A stretch of DNA of 64,000 bases from Ectopseudomonas composti (GTDB lineage: Bacteria; Pseudomonadota; Gammaproteobacteria; Pseudomonadales; Pseudomonadaceae): positions 186,001 to 250,000 of the forward strand of contig NZ_LSSW01000021.1 of NCBI RefSeq assembly GCF_001567565.1, written 5' to 3'. Below, piece by piece: positions 22,372 through 35,959 of this stretch. Numbering within the stretch: position 1 is the first letter of the stretch; each line of letters begins with the position of its first letter. The translations under genes were made by a program, and so were the position numbers. A model generated the notes under the pieces. The model had not been told where the DNA came from and did no database searches. It worked only from the letters and a program-made list of their open reading frames with translations.

Positions 22372-23739
22372 TCATTTACCGATGCAGAAGCTGGAGAAGA
22401 TCCGGCCCAACAGGTCATCGCTGCTAAAGGCACCGGTAATCTCGCCCAGGGCCTGTTGAGCCATGCGCAGGTCCTCGGCCAGCAGTTCACCGGCGCCCAT
22501 CAGGGTGAGCTGGTTGCGGCCGTGCTGGAGGTATTGCTCGGCCTGGTGCAAGGCTTCCAGGTGGCGGCGGCGGGCGCTGAAGCCACTTTCTGCGGTCTGT
22601 TGATAACCCATGCAGGCTTTCAGGTGATCGCGCAGCAGTTCCAGACCCTCGGCGGATTTGGCGGACAAGCTCAAGGTGACGTGGCCATCGGCGCTGGTTT
22701 CCAGCGCGACCGCCTCACCGGACAGGTCGGCCTTGTTGCGGATCAGCGTCACTCGCGCCGGATCCGGCCGCTGTTCGAGGAACTCCGGCCATAAGGCAAA
22801 CGGGTCGGCCGCCTCCGGGGCGGTGGAGTCGACCACCAGCAGCACCCGATCGGCCTCGCCGATGGCCTTGAGCGCACGCTCCACACCGATGCGTTCCACT
22901 TGGTCGTCGGTATCGCGCAAGCCGGCGGTGTCGACCACGTGCAGGGGCATGCCGTCGATGTGGATATGTTCGCGCAGCACGTCGCGCGTGGTGCCGGCGA
23001 TATCGGTGACGATGGCCGCTTCACGGCCAGCCAGGGCATTGAGCAGACTGGACTTGCCGGCATTGGGCCGCCCAGCGATGACCACGGTCATCCCGTCGCG
23101 TAGCAGAGCCCCTTGTCCCGCCTCGCGCAGCACTGTGGATAAGTCGGCGCGAACGATGTCGAGCTGGCTCAGTACGTGGCCATCGGCGAGAAAGTCGATT
23201 TCTTCCTCGGGAAAATCGATGGCGGCCTCGACGTAGATACGCAGTTTGATCAGCGACTCGGTCAGCGCATGCACGCGCTTGGAGAATTCACCTTGCAACG
23301 AACGCAGCGCATTGCGCGCCGCCTGCTCGGAGCTGGCTTCGATCAGGTCGGCGATGGCTTCGGCCTGGGCCAGGTCGAGCTTGTCGTTGAGGAAGGCACG
23401 TTCGCTGAACTCACCGGGCCGGGCCAGACGCGCGCCCAGTTCGAGGCAGCGGCGCAGCAGCAGGTCGAGTACCACCGGGCCGCCGTGGCCTTGCAGCTCG
23501 AGCACGTCTTCGCCGGTGAAGGAGTTCGGGCCAGGGAAATAGATGGCCAGGCCTTCGTCCAGGGTCAGTTGTTGATCAGCGTAGAACGGCCCGTGATGGG
23601 CGAAACGCGGTTTCAGCTCACGCCGGCAGATGGCCTGAGCCAGCTGCCCAGCCAGTGGGCCGGACACACGCACGATTCCCACGCCGCCACGACCCTGGGC
23701 AGTGGCGACGGCGGCTATAGTGTCTCGGGCGTGGTTCAT
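22372..23739 (-). CDS. mnmE: tRNA modification GTPase MnmE
   Basis: Potassium-activated GTPase that works with MnmG on wobble uridines. Its 455 residues have an N-terminal folate-binding domain ([15 protein letters not shown]), the G domain with GRPNAGKS (223-230) and DIAGTTRD, and the C-terminal CIGK whose cysteine is conserved. ATG 23739 gives the family length; ten extra codons upstream are not conserved. A perfect DnaA box lies within the gene (23134-23142). Confidence 0.97.
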   Translation of the reverse strand: MNHARDTIAAVATAQGRGGVGIVRVSGPLAGQLAQAICRRELKPRFAHHGPFYADQQLTLDEGLAIYFPGPNSFTGEDVLELQGHGGPVVLDLLLRRCLELGARLARPGEFSERAFLNDKLDLAQAEAIADLIEASSEQAARNALRSLQGEFSKRVHALTESLIKLRIYVEAAIDFPEEEIDFLADGHVLSQLDIVRADLSTVLREAGQGALLRDGMTVVIAGRPNAGKSSLLNALAGREAAIVTDIAGTTRDVLREHIHIDGMPLHVVDTAGLRDTDDQVERIGVERALKAIGEADRVLLVVDSTAPEAADPFALWPEFLEQRPDPARVTLIRNKADLSGEAVALETSADGHVTLSLSAKSAEGLELLRDHLKACMGYQQTAESGFSARRRHLEALHQAEQYLQHGRNQLTLMGAGELLAEDLRMAQQALGEITGAFSSDDLLGRIFSSFCIGK

Positions 23740-23767
23740 CGCATTCACTCGCTGTGTGGCGGATAGC

Positions 23768-23793
23768 AAAACGCCCCAATCATGGGGCGTTTG
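23768..23793 (-). terminator. Hairpin terminator between yidC and mnmE
   Basis: AAACGCCCC and GGGGCGTTT arms around a 6-base loop (23769-23792), followed on the minus strand by a short T-run. It lies 27 bp after the yidC stop, so yidC transcription probably ends or is reduced here before mnmE. Confidence 0.78.
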
Positions 23794-23818
23794 CTTGGTG
23801 CTTGGAAGCTTTGGCGAA

Positions 23819-25564
23819 TCAGGCGCTGGCCGGTTTCGTCGCGGCTTGGATCTTGCGCGTAATGTACCACTGCTGGGCGATGGACAGGCAGTTGTTGACC
23901 ACCCAGTACAGCACCAGACCTGCAGGGAACCACAGGAAGAAGAATGTGAAGATGATCGGCATCAGCTTCAGCACGCGGGCCTGCATCGGGTCCGGCGGCG
24001 TCGGGTTGAGCTGCTGCTGGATGAACATGGTCGCGCCCATGATGATCGGCAGGATGAAGAACGGATCCTTGATCGACAGGTCGGTGATCCAGAACATCCA
24101 CGGGGCCTGACGCATTTCCACCGATTCCAGCAGCACCCAGTACAGGGCGAGGAACACCGGCATCTGCACCAGGATCGGCAGGCAGCCGCCCAGCGGGTTG
24201 ATCTTCTCTTTCTTGTACAGCTCCATCATCGCCTGGGACATCTTCTGGCGATCGTCACCGTGCTGCTCTTTCAGTGCCTGCAGTTTCGGCGATACGGCAC
24301 GCATGCGCGCCATCGAACGGTAGCTTGCGGCGGACAGCGGGAAGAAGATCAGCTTGATGATGATGGTCAGGACGATGATCGACCAACCCCAGTTGCCGAG
24401 CACGCCGTGGATGACTTCCAGCAGCCAGAAGATCGGCTGTGCCAGGAACCACAGGAAGCCATAGTCGACGGTCAGCTCCAGGCCGGGCGAGAGGGTACCG
24501 AGGTATTCCTGCAGCTTGGGACCGGCATAGAGCACAGCGCCGGTCTCACCTTGAGCGCCTGCCGGAACCTGCAAGGCCGAGCTGGTGAAACCAACGATGT
24601 AGTTACCCTGGCTGTCCTTGCGAGTCTGAATCTGGTTGGTGCTGTCCTTGGACGGTACCCAGGCGGTGACGAAGTAGTGTTGCAGCCAGGCGACCCAGCC
24701 ACCTTCCACGGTTTCCTTGAAGCTGTGCTTGTCGATGTCTTTCATCGACAGCTTCTTGTACGGCTCGTCCGGCGTCCAGACGGCGGCACCCAGATAGGTG
24801 GCGGTGCCGGTGGCGGTGGTGGAGGACGGGTCACCGCTGTTGTCGCGCTTGAGCTGGGCGAACAGATTGCCGCTCCAGGCCTGGTCACTCTTGTTATCGA
24901 CCAGATAACGCACGTCGACCTGATAGGCCGCCGGATCGATGCAGCCAGGCTTCTTCAGCTGTTGCTCACGCGCCGAGCATTGCGGGTTGAGACCACGCTT
25001 GAAGCTGTAGCGCTTGATGTAGTTGACGCCGTTCTCGCTGTAGGTGAGGTCGACCACCAGGCTGTCCTGGCCTTCGGCCATTTCGTAGCTCTGCTTCTCG
25101 CTGGACCACAGGGCACGGCCGCTGGATTTGTCCGGGGCGTTCTGGCCGATCAGACCACTTTGCGCCAGGTAGGTACGCTCGTTGCCGTTGTCGAACAGCT
25201 GGAAAGGTACGTCAGGGCGGTCCTGGCGACGCGGATACTGCGGCAGGCGCAGTTGCACGACATCACCACCACGCGGGTCGATGGCCAGATCGAGCACATC
25301 GGTCTTGACGCGGATCAGCTCATCGCTGGCTGCAGCGCTCGGTGCGACAGCGGCTGCAGTGGGCTCTGCCACGGCGGTCGGAATGTCGTCGCTAGCAGCG
25401 CTTGCAGTTGCAGCAGGTGTATCGGGCAGGGCAGGCGTCGCAGCGGTCGAGGTACTAACCTCGGCTGGCAGGGCAGCCTGGCCATAGTCCTCGTTCCATT
25501 GCAGGACCATGAGGTAGGACACGACTGCCAGGGCGACGATCAGGATCGAACGTTGGATATCCAT
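23819..25564 (-). CDS. yidC: Membrane protein insertase YidC
   Basis: Inserts and folds inner-membrane proteins, alone or with SecYEG; Fo subunits a and c, encoded nearby, are classical clients. The 581 residues have an N-terminal membrane anchor ([18 protein letters not shown]), an Ala/Thr/Ser-rich linker, the large periplasmic domain, then the conserved five-helix core from about residue 365 ([17 protein letters not shown]). It ends in a basic tail. It lies 2 bp after yidD. Confidence 0.97.
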   Translation of the reverse strand: MDIQRSILIVALAVVSYLMVLQWNEDYGQAALPAEVSTSTAATPALPDTPAATASAASDDIPTAVAEPTAAAVAPSAAASDELIRVKTDVLDLAIDPRGGDVVQLRLPQYPRRQDRPDVPFQLFDNGNERTYLAQSGLIGQNAPDKSSGRALWSSEKQSYEMAEGQDSLVVDLTYSENGVNYIKRYSFKRGLNPQCSAREQQLKKPGCIDPAAYQVDVRYLVDNKSDQAWSGNLFAQLKRDNSGDPSSTTATGTATYLGAAVWTPDEPYKKLSMKDIDKHSFKETVEGGWVAWLQHYFVTAWVPSKDSTNQIQTRKDSQGNYIVGFTSSALQVPAGAQGETGAVLYAGPKLQEYLGTLSPGLELTVDYGFLWFLAQPIFWLLEVIHGVLGNWGWSIIVLTIIIKLIFFPLSAASYRSMARMRAVSPKLQALKEQHGDDRQKMSQAMMELYKKEKINPLGGCLPILVQMPVFLALYWVLLESVEMRQAPWMFWITDLSIKDPFFILPIIMGATMFIQQQLNPTPPDPMQARVLKLMPIIFTFFFLWFPAGLVLYWVVNNCLSIAQQWYITRKIQAATKPASA

Positions 25565-25566
25565 GA

Positions 25567-25812
25567 TTATTCGGCCATCGAAGGGGAACGGGATGTTTTA
25601 ACGGGTGGAACCGGATCGAATCCGCCGGCATTCCAGGGGTGGCAGCGGCCCAGACGGCGCGCTGTCAGCCAGCCACCGCGCAGGAAGCCATGTTGCTCGA
25701 TGGCTTCGTAGGCATAGCAGGAACAGCTGGGGTAGAAGCGACAGTGACTGGCCATCAGCGGGCTGATGGCGTAGCGATAAACCTGGATACAGGCTAGAGC
25801 CGCTTTACGCAT
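25567..25812 (-). CDS. yidD: Membrane protein insertion efficiency factor YidD
   Basis: An 81-residue protein with the family pattern [21 protein letters not shown] and [17 protein letters not shown], and an amphipathic N-terminus that attaches it to the inner membrane near YidC. ATG 25812 overlaps the 3' end of rnpA by 8 bases, a common arrangement; a longer frame runs back into rnpA but lacks family support. Confidence 0.94.
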   Translation of the reverse strand: MRKAALACIQVYRYAISPLMASHCRFYPSCSCYAYEAIEQHGFLRGGWLTARRLGRCHPWNAGGFDPVPPVKTSRSPSMAE

Positions 25813-26209
25813 GGGGATTGTCGCTTGTCCCGGAGGGTGAGTCTGCGTTGCGACTGGGCCGGCTTCGGGCCAAGCGTTTCCAGAGCTTGCCGAACTGCTG
25901 AGCAAGTTCGTCATTCTCCAGATCACCTAGCCCTCTGCGGGCGACCACCACGATGTCCCAGCCTGTCAGGTTGTCCTGATTCAGGCGAAAGGACTCGCGG
26001 ATTTGACGCTTGATGCGGTTGCGCTCGACGGCGAGCTTGACGCTCTTTTTGCCGATCACCAGACCTAGGCGGGGATGATCAAGCTGGTTATCGCGCGCTA
26101 GCAGCAGGACACTTTTGCCCGGAGCTTTGCCGCTTGGGGAGTCGAAGACTGCCTTGAATTGCCGGGGAGTCAGCAGTCGCTTTTCCCGGTCGAAGCCTCG
26201 ACTCACCAC
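25805..26209 (-). CDS. rnpA: Ribonuclease P protein component
   Basis: Basic protein of 134 residues that helps the RNase P RNA cut tRNA precursors. It shows [20 protein letters not shown] at the N-terminus and the RNR-type motif [15 protein letters not shown]. Translation begins at tandem GTG codons (26209 or 26206), as in P. aeruginosa. It lies 13 bp after rpmH. Confidence 0.96.
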   Translation of the reverse strand: MVSRGFDREKRLLTPRQFKAVFDSPSGKAPGKSVLLLARDNQLDHPRLGLVIGKKSVKLAVERNRIKRQIRESFRLNQDNLTGWDIVVVARRGLGDLENDELAQQFGKLWKRLARSRPSRNADSPSGTSDNPHA

Positions 26210-26222
26210 CTGTCTGGATGAA

Positions 26223-26357
26223 TTAGACAGTCAGACGCTTGCGGCCCTTGGCGCGACGACGCGACAGGACGGCACGACCGTTCTTGGTGGCCATACGGGC
26301 ACGGAAACCGTGGGTGCGAGCGCGCTTGATGGTGCTGGGTTGGAAAGTGCGTTTCAT
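26223..26357 (-). CDS. rpmH: 50S ribosomal protein L34
   Basis: A 44-residue, very basic ribosomal protein ([18 protein letters not shown] at the start, [12 protein letters not shown] at the end), identical in length to other gammaproteobacterial L34. It is the first gene of the rpmH-rnpA-yidD-yidC unit and is transcribed away from dnaA. Confidence 0.98.
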   Translation of the reverse strand: MKRTFQPSTIKRARTHGFRARMATKNGRAVLSRRRAKGRKRLTV

Positions 26358-26379
26358 GGTGCGTTACCTGGGTGATCGA

Positions 26380-26874
26380 CTAGGGTCGGAATGACCCTGG
26401 TTTAAAGAGACCGGCAATTCTAGAGAAAGCCGCGCGGCAGGTCAATTTCCAACCAGCCTTATTCGCTAGATAGAAATAGAAAGAAAGGAAAGGGTTTAAA
26501 GCTCTTTTTCTATGTTTATGTTGATTAGCAGCGCCCTTGGCTGTGGAAAACCCTCTGCCAGCCACGCTGCTTGGGCTTGAGCGACGATGATAAGCCTGTC
26601 CAAAAGAGGTGTCTCGACTGTGCGTGCCCTGTATGTAGCCTGAGGATGAAACGGCGGTTTACCCACAGGCAGGTTATCCGCCCATTCGTCCCCAGGCTTA
26701 TGCAGACGCTTATCGGGTGCTTATCCACAAGGTTTATGAGCATGCTGATAAGTCTTGTGAATGTAACTAAGGCTTTGATTTTACTTGGCCATCTAACCGC
26801 TGTTATGTGGATAACTCGGTCGTTGACCGTTACAATAGCGGCTGTTTTTGCATCGCCGCCCGAGGGGATAGTCA
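26380..26874. other. oriC: Chromosomal replication origin region (oriC) between rpmH and dnaA
   Basis: About 500 bp, gene-free, in the classical Pseudomonas oriC position. Perfect DnaA boxes are TTATCCACA at 26721-26729 and TGTGGATAA at 26806-26814. Near matches are TGTGGAAAA (26542-26550), TTACCCACA (26659-26667) and TTATCCGCC (26674-26682). An AT-rich, A/G-strand-biased tract at 26461-26521 is a candidate unwinding element. A TACAAT hexamer at 26831-26836 could be the -10 box of the dnaA promoter. Confidence 0.88.
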
Positions 26875-28365
26875 GTGTCAGTGGAACTATGGCAGCAATG
26901 CGTCGAGCTTCTGCGCGATGAATTGCCGGCCCAGCAATTCAACACCTGGATCCGTCCTCTGCAGGTTGAAGCCGAAGGCGACGAGCTGCGCGTCTATGCG
27001 CCCAATCGTTTTGTACTCGACTGGGTCAACGAGAAGTACCTGGGTCGTTTGCTCGAATTGCTCGGTGAGCGCTCTGGTGGTTTGGTCCCTGCGCTTTCCT
27101 TATTAATAGGCAGCAAGCGCGCCGCGACTGCGCGCGTCGCACCGACGGCACCGCTTCCCGCCGCCGCACGCGCGGCTCAGGTCCAGGCTGCTGCTGCCGT
27201 CAGCAAGCCGGTTCCGCCGCCTGCTCAGGAAGAACCTTCGCGCGCCAGCTTCGACTCGATGGCCGGCTCCGCGCCGCAAGCGCCGACACCTGCTGTAGCG
27301 CCGCGTACCGAACGCACCGTGCAGGTCGAAGGTGGCCTCAAGCACACCAGCTACCTCAATCGCACCTTTACCTTCGACAACTTCGTCGAGGGCAAGTCGA
27401 ACCAGTTGGCCCGCGCGGCCGCCTGGCAGGTGGCGGACAACCCCAAGCATGGTTACAACCCACTGTTCCTTTATGGCGGCGTCGGCCTGGGCAAGACCCA
27501 CCTGATGCATGCCGTAGGTAACCACCTGCTGGCGAAGAATCCCAATGCCAAGGTGGTCTATCTGCATTCCGAGCGTTTCGTCGCTGACATGGTCAAGGCG
27601 CTGCAGCTCAACGCCATCAATGAGTTCAAGCGCTTCTACCGTTCGGTAGACGCGCTGTTGATCGACGATATCCAGTTCTTCGCCAAGAAGGAGCGCTCCC
27701 AGGAGGAGTTCTTCCACACCTTCAACGCACTGCTCGAAGGTGGCCAGCAGGTGATTCTCACCAGCGACCGCTACCCGAAGGAGATCGAAGGCCTGGAGGA
27801 GCGCCTGAAGTCGCGCTTCGGCTGGGGCCTGACCGTAGCGGTCGAGCCGCCGGAACTGGAAACCCGTGTGGCGATTCTGATGAAGAAGGCCGACCAGGCC
27901 AAAGTCGATCTGCCGCATGACGCCGCGTTCTTCATCGCCCAGCGTATTCGCTCCAACGTGCGTGAGCTCGAAGGCGCGCTGAAGCGGGTGATCGCTCACT
28001 CGCACTTCATGGGTCGGGACATCACCATCGAGCTGATCCGCGAATCGCTCAAGGACCTGTTGGCTCTGCAGGACAAGCTGGTCAGCATCGACAATATTCA
28101 GCGCACCACCGCTGAGTATTACAAGATCAAGATTACCGATCTGCTTTCCAAGCGCCGTTCTCGTTCGATTGCCAGGCCGCGTCAGGTGGCCATGGCCTTG
28201 TCGAAGGAGTTGACCAACCACAGCCTGCCGGAAATCGGTGTGGCCTTCGGCGGGCGTGATCACACCACGGTGTTGCACGCTTGCCGTAAGATTGCTGAAC
28301 TTAGGGGATCCGACGCGGACATCCGCGAGGACTACAAGAACCTGCTGCGCACCCTGACTACCTGA
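26875..28365 (+). CDS. dnaA: Chromosomal replication initiator DnaA
   Basis: AAA+ initiator of 496 residues. Domain I (1-80) is [16 protein letters not shown] and onwards; a variable Ala/Pro-rich domain II spans about 82-150. The ATPase has Walker A GGVGLGKT (201-208) and Walker B LLIDDIQ (261-267), and the DNA-binding signature [14 protein letters not shown] lies at 460-473. It starts at GTG 26875 with GAGGGGA upstream, and begins the plus-strand cluster dnaA-dnaN-recF-gyrB. Confidence 0.99.
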   Translation: MSVELWQQCVELLRDELPAQQFNTWIRPLQVEAEGDELRVYAPNRFVLDWVNEKYLGRLLELLGERSGGLVPALSLLIGSKRAATARVAPTAPLPAAARAAQVQAAAAVSKPVPPPAQEEPSRASFDSMAGSAPQAPTPAVAPRTERTVQVEGGLKHTSYLNRTFTFDNFVEGKSNQLARAAAWQVADNPKHGYNPLFLYGGVGLGKTHLMHAVGNHLLAKNPNAKVVYLHSERFVADMVKALQLNAINEFKRFYRSVDALLIDDIQFFAKKERSQEEFFHTFNALLEGGQQVILTSDRYPKEIEGLEERLKSRFGWGLTVAVEPPELETRVAILMKKADQAKVDLPHDAAFFIAQRIRSNVRELEGALKRVIAHSHFMGRDITIELIRESLKDLLALQDKLVSIDNIQRTTAEYYKIKITDLLSKRRSRSIARPRQVAMALSKELTNHSLPEIGVAFGGRDHTTVLHACRKIAELRGSDADIREDYKNLLRTLTT

Positions 28366-28403
28366 ACCCGTTACAGTCTGCTGCGCGTCGGCTCTGCTGC
28401 GTT

Positions 28404-28475
28404 GAAAACAGGCTCGGAATGCTCATGTACAAAAGTACAGTCGCCCGCGACTCCGATCGTTCCACCCCTGTTTTC
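28404..28475. repeat. Palindromic intergenic element between dnaA and dnaN
   Basis: Nested inverted repeats: GAAAACAGG (28404-28412) pairs with CCTGTTTTC (28467-28475), and inside lies TGTACAAAAGTACA (28426-28439). No T-run follows. The whole 187-bp dnaA-dnaN gap otherwise holds no gene. The layout resembles short mobile palindromic repeats scattered in Pseudomonas genomes; copy number cannot be judged from this window. Confidence 0.55.
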
Positions 28476-28552
28476 GCCTTGCATGGCGCTAGCTCGCGAG
28501 ACTTTTTACAGGTTCTAATTACACGTATATCCACGAGGCAAGGGACTAGACC

Positions 28553-29655
28553 ATGCATTTCACTATTCAACGCGAAGCCCTGTTGAAACCCCTGCAACTG
28601 GTCGCCGGTGTCGTGGAACGACGCCAGACGCTGCCGGTTTTGTCCAACGTCCTGCTGGTGGTCGAAGGCCAGCAGCTTTCGCTGACCGGTACCGACCTCG
28701 AGGTCGAACTGGTTGGTCGCGTCACGCTGGAAGACGCCGCCGAGCCGGGTGAGATCACCGTGCCGGCGCGCAAGCTGATGGATATCTGCAAGAGCCTGCC
28801 AAGCGACGCGCTGATCGACATTCGTGTGGATGACCAGAAGCTGCTGGTCAAGGCTGGTCGCAGTCGTTTCACCCTGTCGACGTTGCCGGCCAATGACTTC
28901 CCCACCGTGGAGGAAGGCCCGGGCTCGCTGACCTTCAATCTGCCGCAAGCCAAGGTGCGCCGCCTGATCGAGCGCACCAGCTTCGCCATGGCTCAGCAGG
29001 ACGTGCGCTACTACCTCAACGGTATGCTGTTGGAAGTGCAAAGCGGTCTGCTGCGCGCCGTCGCCACCGACGGTCACCGTCTGGCCATGTGCTCGATGGA
29101 AGCGACCATCCAGCAGGACGGCAAGCACCAGGTCATCGTGCCGCGCAAAGGTATTCTCGAGCTGGCTCGTCTGCTCACCGATCAGGACGCTGAAGTGGCC
29201 ATCGTCCTGGGTCAGCACCACATCCGTGCCAACACCGGTGAATTCACCTTCACCTCCAAACTGGTCGACGGCAAGTTCCCGGATTACGAGCGCGTGCTGC
29301 CGCGTGGTGGCGACAAGCTGGTGCTGGCAGATCGTCAGGGTCTTCGCGAAGCGTTCAGCCGTACCGCGATTCTTTCCAATGAAAAGTATCGTGGCATCCG
29401 CCTGACCCTGGCGTCGGGCCTGCTGAAAATCCAGGCCAACAACCCGGAGCAGGAAGAGGCCGAGGAAGAGATCGTTGTCGACTACAACGGTGCCGGTCTG
29501 GAGATTGGTTTCAACGTCAGCTACCTACTGGATGTGCTGGGCGTGATGGGTACCGAGCAGGTGCGCCTGATCCTCTCCGACTCCAATAGCAGCGCCCTGC
29601 TGCAGGAAGCCGATAATGACGACTCTGCCTACGTCGTCATGCCGATGCGTCTTTA

Positions 29656-29656
<1 letters not shown>
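28553..29656 (+). CDS. dnaN: DNA polymerase III beta subunit (sliding clamp)
   Basis: Ring-forming processivity clamp, 367 residues, with the normal start [29 protein letters not shown] and end VVMPMRL. Three repeated clamp folds fit the length. Its TAA overlaps the ATG of recF by one base (TAATG). Confidence 0.99.
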
Positions 29657-33184
<3,528 letters not shown>

Positions 33185-33214
33185 TACGCCAAGTGCGGCA
33201 TCCATGAAGTACCC

Positions 33215-33242
33215 AACCCCGGCCTGAGTGCCGGGGTTTTTC
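33215..33242 (+). terminator. Terminator after gyrB
   Basis: Arms AACCCCGGC and GCCGGGGTT around CTGAGT, followed by a run of Ts (33237-33241): a textbook Rho-independent terminator 30 bp after the gyrB stop. It marks the border between the conserved origin cluster and the restriction-modification locus. Confidence 0.93.
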
Positions 33243-33308
33243 TTTGTGTGGCCAGGCGTGGATAATCCAGGCCAGACATTTTTCTACCCATTCAGGCAGT
33301 CATACCCA

Positions 33309-34793
33309 GTGATCACAGGCGCCATCAAATCCCAGGTCGACCAAATCTGGAACGCATTCTGGAGCGGCGGTATCTCCAACCCCATCGAGGTCATCGAGCA
33401 GATGACCTACCTGCTGTTCATCAAGCGGCTGGACGAGCTGCAAACAGTCAAGGAAAAGAAGGCCGCGCGCACCGGCCAGCCCATCGAGAGCCCCATCTTC
33501 AGCCCCTACCAGGCGCACCTGCGTTGGTCGCAGTTCAAGCTGCTGGGCGATGCTGGCAGCCTCTACACCCTGGTTGCGGAAAAGGTCTTCCCCTTCATCA
33601 AGACCCTCGGCGGTGAGGATGGTCAGTCCACCTACGCTGCGCACATGAAGGATGCGCGCTTCACCATCCCTACCCCGGCGCTGCTGGCCAAGGTGGTGGA
33701 CATGCTCGACGCCATCCCCATGGACGATCGCGACACCAAGGGCGACCTTTACGAATACATGCTCGGCAAGATCGCCAGCGCCGGGCAGAACGGCCAGTTC
33801 CGCACGCCCCGCCATATCATCAAGCTGATCGTCGAGATGATGGCGCCGCGCCCCGGCGACAGCATCTGCGACCCGGCCTGTGGCTCGGCAGGCTTTCTCG
33901 TGGCGGCGGCAGAATACCTGTACCAGCATCACCGCGACGAGATCTACCGCGACGGTGAGTCGGCGCGGCGCTTCAACCACGACACCTTCCACGGCTTCGA
34001 CTTCGACAGCACCATGCTGCGTATCGGCTCGATGAACATGCTGCTGCATGGCGTGGAAAACCCGGCCATCGAAAACCGCGACTCGCTGAGCCAAGGCCAC
34101 GCCAGCGTCGAAGGGCAGTTCAGCCTGATCCTGGCCAACCCGCCCTTTGCCGGCAGCCTGGACTACGAAAGCTGCGCCAAGGATCTGCAGCAAATGGTCA
34201 AGACCAAGAAGACCGAGCTGCTGTTTCTCGCCCTGTTCCTGCGCCTGCTGAAACCGGGTGGCCGTGCGGCGGTGATCGTGCCTGACGGTGTGCTGTTCGG
34301 CTCGTCCAAGGCGCACAAGGAGCTGCGCCGGCTGATCGTCGAAGAGCACAAGCTGGACGCCATCGTCTCCATGCCCTCCGGTGTATTCCGCCCCTATGCC
34401 GGCGTGTCCACCGCCATCCTGATCTTTACCAAGACCAATAGCGGCGGCACCGACCACGTCTGGTTCTACGATATGCAGGCCGACGGCTACTCGCTGGATG
34501 ACAAACGCAACCCGCTGGCTGCTGACCAGCATGCAAGCAACAACCTGCCGGATATCCTGACGCGTTGGCAGAACCGCGATGGCGAAACGGCGCGTGAACG
34601 CACCGAGCAAAGCTTCCTGGTGCCCAAGGCGGAGATCGTCGAGAAGGAGTATGACCTGTCGATCAACCGCTATAAGCAGGTGGTTTACGAGCAGGTCGAA
34701 CATGAGTCGCCGCAGACGATTCTGGATGAGCTGAAGGCGCTGGAGTCGGAGATCATGCTAGGGATGGATGAATTGCAGGACATGCTGCAATGA
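33309..34793 (+). CDS. hsdM: Type I restriction-modification system, DNA methyltransferase subunit
   Basis: N6-adenine methyltransferase subunit, 494 residues. The N-terminal HsdM helical domain (SQVDQIWNAFWSGGISNPIE) precedes the SAM motif DPACGSAGF (188-196) and the catalytic NPPF (277-280). The start is taken as GTG 33309, where family similarity begins; the frame is open upstream into the gyrB terminator but that part is not protein-like. The ribosome binding site is weak. It overlaps hsdS by 4 bases (ATGA). Confidence 0.94.
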   Translation: MITGAIKSQVDQIWNAFWSGGISNPIEVIEQMTYLLFIKRLDELQTVKEKKAARTGQPIESPIFSPYQAHLRWSQFKLLGDAGSLYTLVAEKVFPFIKTLGGEDGQSTYAAHMKDARFTIPTPALLAKVVDMLDAIPMDDRDTKGDLYEYMLGKIASAGQNGQFRTPRHIIKLIVEMMAPRPGDSICDPACGSAGFLVAAAEYLYQHHRDEIYRDGESARRFNHDTFHGFDFDSTMLRIGSMNMLLHGVENPAIENRDSLSQGHASVEGQFSLILANPPFAGSLDYESCAKDLQQMVKTKKTELLFLALFLRLLKPGGRAAVIVPDGVLFGSSKAHKELRRLIVEEHKLDAIVSMPSGVFRPYAGVSTAILIFTKTNSGGTDHVWFYDMQADGYSLDDKRNPLAADQHASNNLPDILTRWQNRDGETARERTEQSFLVPKAEIVEKEYDLSINRYKQVVYEQVEHESPQTILDELKALESEIMLGMDELQDMLQ

Positions 34794-35956
34794 CCGCCTT
34801 TCCGCGAAAAGCAATTGCTTATTTAGTTATTAATGAAAAGCAGCGCATAGCGGCTATCAAGGATGAGGTTTGGGAGCTCAACCTTGACCAGATTGAATCT
34901 GGGACAGGAAAAATTCTCGAAAAGAAATTAACGAAAATTTCTGAGCTAGGGCCATCAACCCATCCATTTTCTGCGGGCACGGTGCTTTATTCAAAGCTAC
35001 GCCCATATTTGAATAAAGTAGTCGTGGCAGATGACGATGGATATTCGACTACTGAGCTCGTGCCTTTAAGGTGTGATCCGGCTCAGGTGCTGCCTGAGTA
35101 TTTGGCCTACTATTTGCGCTCACCTGAATTTCTGAGCTTTGCTCATACCGTTGTCTCTGGTGCAAAGATGCCAAGGATGGTTATGAGCGAGTTCTGGATG
35201 TATAAAATACCTCTTCCACCAATCTCCGAACAACGCCGTATCGCAGCGATTCTGGACAAGGCCGACGCGCTGCGCGCCAAGCGCCGCGAAGCCGTCGCCA
35301 AGCTCGACCAGTTGCTGCAGTCGGTGTTTATGGAGATGTTTGGTGATGAAACCGATGCATCCGTGACAGTTGCAGATATCACCGCTTCAGAGACGGCCAT
35401 GCGAACAGGGCCATTTGGCAGCCAGCTTTTGCATAGCGAGTTCGTTGATTCAGGAATTGCGGTACTGGGCATCGATAACGCCGTGAGCAACAAGTTTGCC
35501 TGGGGCAAGCCGCGTTATATCACCGAGCAAAAGTACGCGAAGCTATCTCGTTATCGGGTGCTGCCAGGTGATGTGTTGATTACCATCATGGGTACATGTG
35601 GCCGATGTGCTGTTGTTCCAGAGGATATCCCGCTTGCGATCAACACCAAGCACCTTTGCTGCATTTCTCTGGATCGGAGCAAGTGTGAGCCTGAGTTCTT
35701 ACATTCCTATTTCCTGATGCACCCTGTTGCGCGCAATTACCTTGAGAGCAGGGCAAAGGGCGCGATCATGTCCGGTCTCAACATGGGCATAATCAAAGAG
35801 CTGCCGATTGCCTTGCCAACGATTGAACGCCAGCGCCAATTCGTAGCAATCAAAATGCAACTTGGTCAGCAACAAGCTCGGAGTGAGTCTCAGCTAGCTC
35901 GGCTTGAACACTTATTCGCGGCTATACAAGATCAGGCCTTCTCAGGAACGCTCTAA
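34790..35956 (+). CDS. hsdS: Type I restriction-modification system, specificity subunit
   Basis: DNA-recognition subunit of 388 residues with two target-recognition domains. The first spans about 1-140 and the second about 190-350. Each ends in the conserved spacer-helix type sequence (PLPPISEQRRIAAILDKADA, and LPTIERQRQFVAIK at the C-terminal end). The DNA for the first domain is much richer in A and T than hsdM or the central conserved segment (35220-35340), which suggests domain exchange. Overlap with hsdM implies coupled translation. Confidence 0.92.
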   Translation: MTAFPRKAIAYLVINEKQRIAAIKDEVWELNLDQIESGTGKILEKKLTKISELGPSTHPFSAGTVLYSKLRPYLNKVVVADDDGYSTTELVPLRCDPAQVLPEYLAYYLRSPEFLSFAHTVVSGAKMPRMVMSEFWMYKIPLPPISEQRRIAAILDKADALRAKRREAVAKLDQLLQSVFMEMFGDETDASVTVADITASETAMRTGPFGSQLLHSEFVDSGIAVLGIDNAVSNKFAWGKPRYITEQKYAKLSRYRVLPGDVLITIMGTCGRCAVVPEDIPLAINTKHLCCISLDRSKCEPEFLHSYFLMHPVARNYLESRAKGAIMSGLNMGIIKELPIALPTIERQRQFVAIKMQLGQQQARSESQLARLEHLFAAIQDQAFSGTL

Positions 35957-35959
35957 CCC

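Noticed and set aside
21685-22490. Short open frames of 90-170 codons in the mnmG-mnmE gap
   Set aside because: Low-complexity translations, no good start signals, and they cover DnaA boxes and the origin-like landmarks; better explained as non-coding.
23702-25711. 669-codon open frame on the plus strand
   Set aside because: Antisense to yidC; the minus-strand protein is a complete, conserved YidC.
28404-28475. Palindrome between dnaA and dnaN considered as a transcription terminator
   Set aside because: No T-run after the arms and the outer arms are 54 bases apart; a repeat element is the better reading.
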